Assembly (NCBI GenBank): GCA_028693975.1
Contig: JAQUUF010000013.1
Location: forward strand, 1-13,469
From: Acidaminococcaceae bacterium
Lineage (GTDB): Bacteria > Bacillota > Negativicutes > Acidaminococcales > Acidaminococcaceae
Direction: 5' to 3'
Length of the DNA stretch: 13,469 nt
Under the pieces are notes generated by a model that did not search any database, was not told where the DNA came from, and saw only the letters and a program-made list of their open reading frames with translations. The position numbers and the translations under genes are program-made. Shown here piece by piece: positions 7,779-13,469 of the stretch. The number at the start of each line of letters is the position of its first letter. Positions within the stretch are counted from its first letter, which is position 1.

Positions 7779-7800
7779 ACCTCAAAACTAGTACTGAGGT
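7779..7800 (-). promoter_or_regulatory. Leader hairpin covering the ribosome binding site of the 7769-7260 gene
   Basis: ACCTCA (7800-7795) and TGAGGT (7784-7779) form a perfect 6-bp inverted repeat with a 10-nt loop. The second arm contains most of the Shine-Dalgarno sequence (AGGTGAT, 7782-7776), so folding would hide the ribosome binding site. With only six pairs it is a modest structure. Confidence 0.4.
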
Positions 7801-7810
7801 AAAATCCTAT

Positions 7811-7858
7811 TTTTGCCATAATTTATCATCTGTAATAGTATAGCTTTTTTTGGCAAAA
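7811..7858. repeat. Inverted repeat TTTTGCCA...TGGCAAAA around the bamA-operon promoter
   Basis: Arms at 7811-7818 (TTTTGCCA) and 7851-7858 (TGGCAAAA) are exact reverse complements, with centres 40 bp apart, close to four helical turns. One arm lies in the spacer between -35 and -10, the other just downstream of the expected transcription start. This placement would suit an operator bound by a dimeric regulator, but the arms are AT-rich and chance is possible. Confidence 0.4.
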
Positions 7859-7865
7859 TTAGCAA
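7837..7865 (-). promoter_or_regulatory. Sigma-A-type promoter upstream of the membrane protein and bamA
   Basis: On the minus strand TTGCTA (7865-7860) and TATACT (7842-7837) are spaced by 17 nt, with 4/6 and 5/6 consensus matches. It lies in the 136-nt gap after the sigma gene and would give a leader of about 60 nt to the ATG at 7769. No terminator is visible between the sigma gene and this site, so read-through from upstream is also expected. Confidence 0.68.
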
Positions 7866-7905
7866 TTTTTCCTTATTTTTTCTTGCTTTAGCCCTTTACA
7901 TAGCT

Positions 7906-8541
7906 TTATTTCTTTAATTCTGCCATAAATCTCGACAGCATACCTCTAATTCTTCGCACACCTTGCTTTTGCAAGCGGTAGACATGAGCAGTGGTCACAT
8001 GAATGGTCTCAGCTATATCTACCGGACGTTTATCGTCAATATAGATAGCCGTCAGGACTGTCTTCTCCTTGGCCGGTAAGCGCTCCATGGCAGCCAGAAC
8101 CTTGTCCGAGAGAAGGTGCCTTTCTGCCTGCTCGTCTATGCTATAGCCTGGCGCTACCAAGAAATCCTCCCAAGCGTCGCCGCTTTCACCCAGCTCCCTA
8201 TTCAAAGACAAGGTTTTATCACCATATTCCTTTTGCAAATAATCAACCATTCTGCCTCGCACACGATGAATAGCAAAAATGCTGAAGGCAACTCCTTTGC
8301 TTACATCGTAGCGCTCGGCGGCCTCAAGCAGTCCTATAGTGCCCTCTTGCACCAATTCCAAGGTTTGGGCCCCAGAGAGATGGAACCCCAAAGCCGTCTT
8401 AAAAACCAGAGGCTGGTAAGAGCGCATCAACAAATTATGCGCAGCGCTATCGCCTTGGGCACACCGATGCCATAATTGCAGCTCAGTGTCTTTGTCCAGC
8501 ATCTTAATTTTCTTTAATTCTGCTAAATAGCTGCTTAACAT
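7906..8541 (-). CDS. Sigma-70-family RNA polymerase sigma factor (alternative, lacking most of region 3)
   Basis: 211 residues. An N-terminal helical part (1-34, LSSYLAELKKIKML, region 1.2-like) is followed by region 2 at about 36-103, with the core-binding block ELVQEGTIGLLEAAERYD (62-79) and a 2.3/2.4-like end (FSIFAIHRVRGRMVDYL). A short linker (106-140, with SLNREL and DAWEDFL) replaces most of region 3, and region 4 at 141-208 holds the helix-turn-helix PVDIAETIHVTTAHVYRLQ. It is longer and more group-3-like (FliA/sporulation type) than a typical ECF sigma factor. GGGAG precedes the ATG by about 8 nt and the tamB stop codon is only 12 nt upstream, so it is co-transcribed and probably translationally coupled with tamB. 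Its regulon is unknown; a role in envelope gene control is inferred from position. Confidence 0.92.
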   Translation of the reverse strand: MLSSYLAELKKIKMLDKDTELQLWHRCAQGDSAAHNLLMRSYQPLVFKTALGFHLSGAQTLELVQEGTIGLLEAAERYDVSKGVAFSIFAIHRVRGRMVDYLQKEYGDKTLSLNRELGESGDAWEDFLVAPGYSIDEQAERHLLSDKVLAAMERLPAKEKTVLTAIYIDDKRPVDIAETIHVTTAHVYRLQKQGVRRIRGMLSRFMAELKK

Positions 8542-8553
8542 GTCCTCTCTCCC

Positions 8554-11500
8554 TTACCTGAACGACGTCTGGTACTGCAAACCATACCAGCGCGCATTCT
8601 TCTCATCCTGCGAGAAGTTCAAACTTAATTTATCCGTAAGCTGATAGCCAGCAAAGATACTTCTATCAAGCCCGTCAAAGCTACTAGAATAACCTACTAA
8701 AATATGGCGAGTGATATATTTGCTGACCCGCACATTATATTGGGTTTTGTCGCTAGTACCAAACCGGTCAATCTTCATGGCATCCACGTCAAAGCCCAAG
8801 CCACTCCGTACTGTACCACTATAAATTCTAAATTCGCTGAGACCCAAAGCCCTTTGAATATAGTCTTCGATATCTCCTAGGAAAGTCATCTCCAAGCCAG
8901 CATCCAAGAGTCCCTGCATATCTTCATTAGTAACAGAGGAGGCATCGCCGCCGCCATCACTCTTGAAGGTCAGTATTCTTAGTATTTCTTTTTTGCTTCT
9001 GGCTGGGGTTGAAGTCAAATTCAAGCCGCTCTCAATCTCATCGGCAGGACAATGCAATTCAGCATTAATGGCATAACGACCCACTCTGGAGCGCGCTTCC
9101 AAATTGATAGTAGGCATGAAGCTACCTACGGTGGGGAAATAAACATTAGCTTGTTTAACGTCAAAATCAGTCCGCAGATAACTAATAGTAGCACCTTTTT
9201 TGGCTGCTATATTTCCTTCTATAATGGGGAAGCGGGTACTACCTCTCAGATGTAGACCACCGGTGAGCCAAGCGTCATAAAATCTCTTGTTATGCATGTG
9301 AATCTTGGGGCCTAGGGTCAGGGTAACATCAAAACCAACATTAGATTGACCTTCGCCCATCTCCGGTACACTCATAATATTGAGCAGCACATCATCCAAA
9401 CGAATATCAGCCTTGATATGAGGCCTATTACGCTTTTGGGTTATTTCACCGCTGGCATTAATCGTGCCATTAAACACTTGTGATTTTATTTGCATATTCT
9501 GTGCATCAAAATCCAGAGAATAAGGTGATGTATCCGAATCCGTAAAAGTAAAGTTGCCATTAGCGGCCAAGGAGCCTTCTTTGCCCACTTTGGCATAGAA
9601 CTCCTTCAAGGTAATATTCTTGCCTTCAAAGCCCATCTCTAAGCGCATATCCTCCACCAGAGTATCTACGCCTTTAATCTTAATTATGCCCTTGTCTATA
9701 ACTACAGAGCCATCCATCACGGGACTCTCCAGCGTACCGCCAATTCTAAGGCCACCTTTGGTATTGCCCTGTGCCCAATCCACCCATTTAGTTAAGGTAG
9801 GCAATACCCCAAGATTGGCGTTATCAAGATTAATCTTAAGGTCCATCTGAGCATCAGGATTGTGCCTTTCTGCCGCAGAGCACAGCAAATCTTGCGGGAA
9901 GGTACCATAAGCACTAACTCTATATTCTCCTTTAGTCAACAAGAGCTGCTCTAATTTGAACATGTCTTTGCGCAAGGTGACCATTCCGATTAAATTATCA
10001 AAAGCTACATCAGACACAGAGCCCTTCTCTATTTGTATGGAAGCGTTGCCATCGGGGTATTTGAGCGAGCCCGAAAATTGTGCTGCAAAAGATAAACTAC
10101 CCTTAAGACTAGGTGGGTCAACCATAAAGGCAGTCAAAATCGTTGCCGTAAGGTTATTGCCACCCACCTCCATATTAATCTTGTCATTATTGTAGTCCAA
10201 GGTACCTTGTGCTGCCATCATACCACCGGCAGCTTCTTCGGCCTTGAACGTGTTCAACTCTATAAACCCTCGTTGGGCGAGCAAATCAAAATTGATATTG
10301 CTAAAGGCTATATCTCGCACGGCACCGTTATCAATACGACCAGTAACCTTGGCGCCACTGCCTTTACCATAGGGATTGATGAGTATCTTACCGGTAAGGG
10401 CACCTGTAACCTCATAGTTTTCTTTGGCCATACGGCACAGAGAAGCCACATCACCGCCAGTAACATTAATGCTGCCTTGGAACAAACCCTGGGTCAAATC
10501 CAAAGTCAGGTCGGCATCATAATTGCCGCCAGCCTGTTGGTGGAAGGAACCATAGAGCTTATTCACATTGCCGCCATCGCTCTCTAGAGCGAAGCCCAAA
10601 CTGTCAAGGGTTTCGCCGTTAATCTTAAGGGTGGGAGCTGTCACAGCTCCGATGAAAACAGGCAAGTTCTTGGTTCCCTTAATGCTGCCGCTGAAACTCA
10701 TTTTGCCTTCTACATCAGCATAGTCTGACAAGCGCGGCAAGCGCTTAAGATTAATATTCTCTGCGTCCACAGCAAAATCCAAGCCGCCGTTGGCATCCAT
10801 CTGTCCATCAAGAACCACGGTGGAATTCAACGTTTGCACTTTGCAATTCTTCAAGGTCAGAACATTATTGCTATAAGTATACTCACCTACTACATCGTCA
10901 ATCAAAAAGCCTTTCAAGCTGCCGTCATAGAGGTGCAACTTGCCTCGCACATCAAGATTGGACAGCGGTCCATGCACCTCCACCTCATTCACTAGGTTGC
11001 CTGTGACCTTCAGCTCAGGTGCGTACAGGGCAGCCAAAGGCTCAATACGAATATCTTTACTCACAACGTGGGCATTAATAAGGGGATTGTCCATATCGTT
11101 GATATCAACAGTACCGTCTATGATGTCTTGTCCTTGTGCCATATTCAGCTCCATCTTGCGGAGCGTAATAAGACCGGCCTGATAAGAAACGAACCCGTGA
11201 GCATCAATAAATTTCTGTCCAAAAATTTCTCCATCGGTAAGAGCAGTCATCCCGGCTATATTAAGAGCATCGTCAGGCCCTGTCACCGTAAAGTTCCCTG
11301 AGAAATAGCCACTGCCCTGGGCTTGTGTATCCTGAAGGAACGGCGACATAGGTATCCGAGCCGCAGTCAGCTTAAGGTCAAATACTTTGTCAACAAGCTT
11401 GCCCGAGGCCAGCATCGCTCCACCGTTGGCGCTAAACCCAGACAAATTATTTACGACAATGGTATCTTGCGCCAATTCTATATCACAAGTTAGCCTATTA

Positions 11501-12900
11501 AAGGTTGCTCCTTTGTATTGCACCGTAGCCAAATCTGCCAGAGTATAAAGTCTAATACTATCTTGCGAGATATTCGTTCCTTCCATGCCTAAAGACCCAT
11601 TGAGCACCAGCTCCTCTTCGATTCCTAGGAGCGGACCAATATCGGCGTTATTAGCCTTGAGTACAGCATAAACACTTTTATCTTGTTGTCCGAACTCGAC
11701 AGCTAGATTCACCGAGCCTTGACCAATAGAAGCCGTAGCATTAGGCACTACAATTTTGTCATCTTGCATGGTTAGAGGTATATCTACGTCCTTGATGCTA
11801 CGTCCCAGCAGCAACAAACTTTTGGCATTGATATCTCCAGTGACCTTAAGAGCTGTCTTGGTGCCATTGAGTACGACCTGCCCTTTGATAGGTCCTTCTA
11901 CCGGAATGTCTTGCAACGCTTGATGCAAATCAAAATCCCGTAGCTCTACCGCAAAATCAACAAAAGACGGGTTAGTCATTTCTGTAAAGTCAATATTACC
12001 TTTGGCTAAGGCCTTTTGTCCATTGGCTTCAATATCTACGCTCTCAGCTACAATAGACATCTTGTCGAACTTCAACTTGCCATCCAAACCTACCGGCACT
12101 CTGTAGTCATCATATACCACCGTGCCCGTCAGTGTATGTAAGCGTCCAGACCCGGACAAGCCCACTTCTTGGCCATTATTGGACCAGAGCAACTTGAGCT
12201 TCTCCACGGAGCCCTGCACATTCTCGGCATAGGGTACAAAATGGGTAAGCAAAGCACTGAAAGAATCTACCGCAAAGGATTCAGTCTTGAAAGTCAAGGC
12301 ACCCTCGGTCTTGCTGTTAATGGAGCCACTGACACTCACTTCTTCATTGCCCAAGGACAAAGCAAGATCCAAGGCATATTGGGGGTTCCCGGCGGCATCC
12401 ACAGTACCCTGCAAGCCCCCGTCCCATCTTCCATAAGGTGTAGTAAGCAAAACATAGCCATTGTTAACCTGCACTTTGGCCTTAAACCCAGTGCTGGTAG
12501 TCTCTGTCGGCTTAAGCAAATTAGCTACATTCCAATTATCTTGTTTATCCATAGTTAAGTATACGGTGGGACTTTGCACCTGAATCTGAGCAATGGCGTT
12601 GAGCACACTACCACCAAACAGCCCCTTAAAGGGACTGATGTGAACCACTACTTCCGGGACAGAAGCCACCGTCACACCTTTATCGTCTTTGAGCGACAGC
12701 TCTCTAGCAGTGAGAGCTAGATTGCTAGTTACTTCGAGTTTGCCAATAGACACCTGACCATTCACATATTCTTGAGCTAGCGCTTCAATAGAAGGAATAG
12801 AACTAGCCAGATACCGAGGCACAATTAAATTAATGGCGCCATAATATCCAGCTAACATTATGCAAATTATTCCCAAGACGATTTTTCTAGTCAGGGACAT
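8554..12900 (-). CDS. tamB: TamB-family inter-membrane transport protein (DUF490 / translocation module subunit)
   Basis: TamB proteins span the periplasm as long, groove-like beta structures and are tied to phospholipid transport to the outer membrane and to assembly of some outer-membrane proteins. A start at 12906 is possible, but AAGGAG would be only 1 nt from it; the ATG at 12900 has 7 nt spacing and is preferred (1448 residues). Residues about 7-27 are an N-terminal signal-anchor, followed by an AsmA-like region. The bulk is repeated beta-strands with many alternating polar/hydrophobic segments. The C-terminal DUF490 domain shows the typical ILRILTFKSDGG, LGLSEFRIYSG and VSKYITRHILVGYSSS blocks and ends in a barrel-like segment (YGLQYQTSFR). 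It is somewhat longer than E. coli TamB (about 1260). No tamA is seen in the window; the only Omp85 protein here is BamA. It heads a transcript with the sigma gene. Confidence 0.95.
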   Translation of the reverse strand: MSLTRKIVLGIICIMLAGYYGAINLIVPRYLASSIPSIEALAQEYVNGQVSIGKLEVTSNLALTARELSLKDDKGVTVASVPEVVVHISPFKGLFGGSVLNAIAQIQVQSPTVYLTMDKQDNWNVANLLKPTETTSTGFKAKVQVNNGYVLLTTPYGRWDGGLQGTVDAAGNPQYALDLALSLGNEEVSVSGSINSKTEGALTFKTESFAVDSFSALLTHFVPYAENVQGSVEKLKLLWSNNGQEVGLSGSGRLHTLTGTVVYDDYRVPVGLDGKLKFDKMSIVAESVDIEANGQKALAKGNIDFTEMTNPSFVDFAVELRDFDLHQALQDIPVEGPIKGQVVLNGTKTALKVTGDINAKSLLLLGRSIKDVDIPLTMQDDKIVVPNATASIGQGSVNLAVEFGQQDKSVYAVLKANNADIGPLLGIEEELVLNGSLGMEGTNISQDSIRLYTLADLATVQYKGATFNRLTCDIELAQDTIVVNNLSGFSANGGAMLASGKLVDKVFDLKLTAARIPMSPFLQDTQAQGSGYFSGNFTVTGPDDALNIAGMTALTDGEIFGQKFIDAHGFVSYQAGLITLRKMELNMAQGQDIIDGTVDINDMDNPLINAHVVSKDIRIEPLAALYAPELKVTGNLVNEVEVHGPLSNLDVRGKLHLYDGSLKGFLIDDVVGEYTYSNNVLTLKNCKVQTLNSTVVLDGQMDANGGLDFAVDAENINLKRLPRLSDYADVEGKMSFSGSIKGTKNLPVFIGAVTAPTLKINGETLDSLGFALESDGGNVNKLYGSFHQQAGGNYDADLTLDLTQGLFQGSINVTGGDVASLCRMAKENYEVTGALTGKILINPYGKGSGAKVTGRIDNGAVRDIAFSNINFDLLAQRGFIELNTFKAEEAAGGMMAAQGTLDYNNDKINMEVGGNNLTATILTAFMVDPPSLKGSLSFAAQFSGSLKYPDGNASIQIEKGSVSDVAFDNLIGMVTLRKDMFKLEQLLLTKGEYRVSAYGTFPQDLLCSAAERHNPDAQMDLKINLDNANLGVLPTLTKWVDWAQGNTKGGLRIGGTLESPVMDGSVVIDKGIIKIKGVDTLVEDMRLEMGFEGKNITLKEFYAKVGKEGSLAANGNFTFTDSDTSPYSLDFDAQNMQIKSQVFNGTINASGEITQKRNRPHIKADIRLDDVLLNIMSVPEMGEGQSNVGFDVTLTLGPKIHMHNKRFYDAWLTGGLHLRGSTRFPIIEGNIAAKKGATISYLRTDFDVKQANVYFPTVGSFMPTINLEARSRVGRYAINAELHCPADEIESGLNLTSTPARSKKEILRILTFKSDGGGDASSVTNEDMQGLLDAGLEMTFLGDIEDYIQRALGLSEFRIYSGTVRSGLGFDVDAMKIDRFGTSDKTQYNVRVSKYITRHILVGYSSSFDGLDRSIFAGYQLTDKLSLNFSQDEKNARWYGLQYQTSFR

Positions 12901-12962
12901 GGACATACTCCTTTGAGCAGGCTAATTATCTACTACCTACAGTAAGCCTATTTTATCTTATA

Positions 12963-12971
12963 AGTATAGCA
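12963..12971 (-). promoter_or_regulatory. Possible extended -10 promoter for tamB
   Basis: TGCTATACT on the minus strand is an extended -10 (TG-n-TATACT) about 60 nt before the tamB start. The 8-base core GCTATACT is the same as in the promoter at 7837-7865. The -35 at 17-nt spacing (ATGTAT, 12991-12986) is weak. The site lies just downstream of the tolC terminator, where a new promoter would be needed. Confidence 0.5.
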
Positions 12972-13000
12972 AATTTTTACCTAAAATACATAGAAATAAC

Positions 13001-13038
13001 AAAATAAAATGAGGAATGCCCGCTTAGGACATTCCTCA
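13001..13038 (-). terminator. Intrinsic terminator of tolC
   Basis: On the minus strand TGAGGAATGTCC (13038-13027) pairs with GGGCATTCCTCA (13021-13010) over 12 bp (one T-G pair) around a 5-nt loop, followed by TTTTATTTT. It lies about 20 nt after the tolC stop codon and separates tolC from tamB. Confidence 0.9.
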
Positions 13039-13058
13039 CAACAGAGCTAGTTCTCATT

Positions 13059-13469
13059 CTATTTAGTCTTAGCAGCCTTAGCCGTACCGGTTGCGGCTAC
13101 ATCTTCTTTGATAACAGGCACGCCCATGGCTTTATCTAGCTGAGCTCCAGAGGTATTATAATCATACAAAGCCTGGATATAGTTATTCTTAGCTTGGGTC
13201 AAAGCCACTTGAGCATCCATAACATCGGTATTGGTGCCAACACCGGCCTGGTAACGCAAAATGGAAATACGATAATCTTCTTCTGCTTGAGACACTGCTG
13301 TCTGGCTGGTAGCAATACGCTTCTCGGCTTCACGCAAACTCAAATAGTTATTGCGGACATCTAATTGCACGCTATCAGTAGTCTGGCGATAGGTTTCTTC
13401 TGCTTTGACCTTGTCGGCTCTGGCAGCAGCTACCTTGGATGCCGTCACGCCACTATCAAAAATATTCAT
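13059..13469 (-). CDS. tolC: TolC-family outer-membrane efflux protein, C-terminal part only
   Basis: Only the last 136 residues are in the window. The first visible codon is an ATG, but MNIFDSGVTASKVAAARA matches the internal TolC motif (IFDGG followed by a long helix), so the gene continues past the right edge. The visible part has the long amphipathic helices of the second TolC repeat, with YLSLREAEKRI and YRISILRYQAGVGTNTDVMDAQ, the classic repeat end (RYxxGxxxxxDVLDAQ), followed by ALYDYNTSGAQLDKAMG. An Ala/Lys-rich tail closes the protein. TolC forms the outer-membrane and periplasmic tunnel for drug efflux and type I secretion; which inner-membrane partner it uses is not shown here. 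It ends in a strong terminator, so it is a separate transcript from tamB. Confidence 0.92.
   Translation of the reverse strand: MNIFDSGVTASKVAAARADKVKAEETYRQTTDSVQLDVRNNYLSLREAEKRIATSQTAVSQAEEDYRISILRYQAGVGTNTDVMDAQVALTQAKNNYIQALYDYNTSGAQLDKAMGVPVIKEDVAATGTAKAAKTK

Noticed and set aside
7279..7791. Plus-strand 170-codon open frame antisense to the membrane protein gene
   Set aside because: Cys/Ser/Ala-rich composition typical of a shadow frame, no convincing ribosome binding site, and the opposite frame has a signal-like topology, good ribosome binding site and promoter.
7866..7905. Terminator after the sigma gene
   Set aside because: AT-rich stretch without a stable stem; no hairpin with a T run could be built on the minus strand.
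12901..12906. ATG at 12906 as the tamB start
   Set aside because: Only 1 nt from AAGGAG; the next ATG at 12900 has normal spacing.

Overview
The window reads as chromosome from a diderm, LPS-producing bacterium. The best fit is the Negativicutes (diderm Firmicutes), because outer-membrane assembly genes (bamA, tandem ompH/skp, tamB, tolC) sit in one co-oriented block with lipid A genes (lpxD and an LpxL-type acyltransferase). This layout is known from that class. The species cannot be named from the sequence alone.

Every gene I can support lies on the minus strand, so the cluster is read from high to low coordinates. Layout in transcription order: (1) 13469-13059, the C-terminal part of a TolC-family efflux channel, ending in a good intrinsic terminator (about 13038-13001). 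(2) 12900-8554, a very large TamB/DUF490 protein with a possible promoter just upstream, followed after 12 nt by (3) 8541-7906, a small sigma-70-family factor. (4) A 136-nt gap holds a good housekeeping promoter (TTGCTA, 17 nt, TATACT), an inverted repeat around its -10 and a hairpin over the next ribosome binding site. (5) 7769-7260, a single-pass membrane protein of unknown family. (6) 7243-5213, BamA with three POTRA domains and an Ala/Lys-rich N-terminal extension. (7) 5198-3918, an exported, probably outer-membrane protein I do not recognise. (8) A second, near-consensus promoter (TTGAAA, 17 nt, TATAAT) lies right after its stop codon and drives (9) three tandem OmpH/Skp-family chaperones (3835-3356, 3309-2395, 2378-1968). 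They appear to use different anchors: one signal-anchor and two lipoproteins. (10) A short hairpin separates these from lpxD (1906-878), then an LpxL-type acyltransferase (830 to past the left edge).

Together the genes cover most of outer-membrane construction: periplasmic chaperoning (OmpH), barrel insertion (BamA), inter-membrane transport (TamB), lipid A acylation (LpxD, LpxL) and efflux (TolC). The least explained parts are the sigma factor with the downstream membrane protein, which could be a sigma/anti-sigma pair controlling envelope assembly, and the unknown outer-membrane protein between bamA and the ompH genes. No RNA genes, insertion sequences, CRISPR arrays or prophage signs were seen. 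Apart from the 136-nt and 152-nt gaps described, the window is densely coding.
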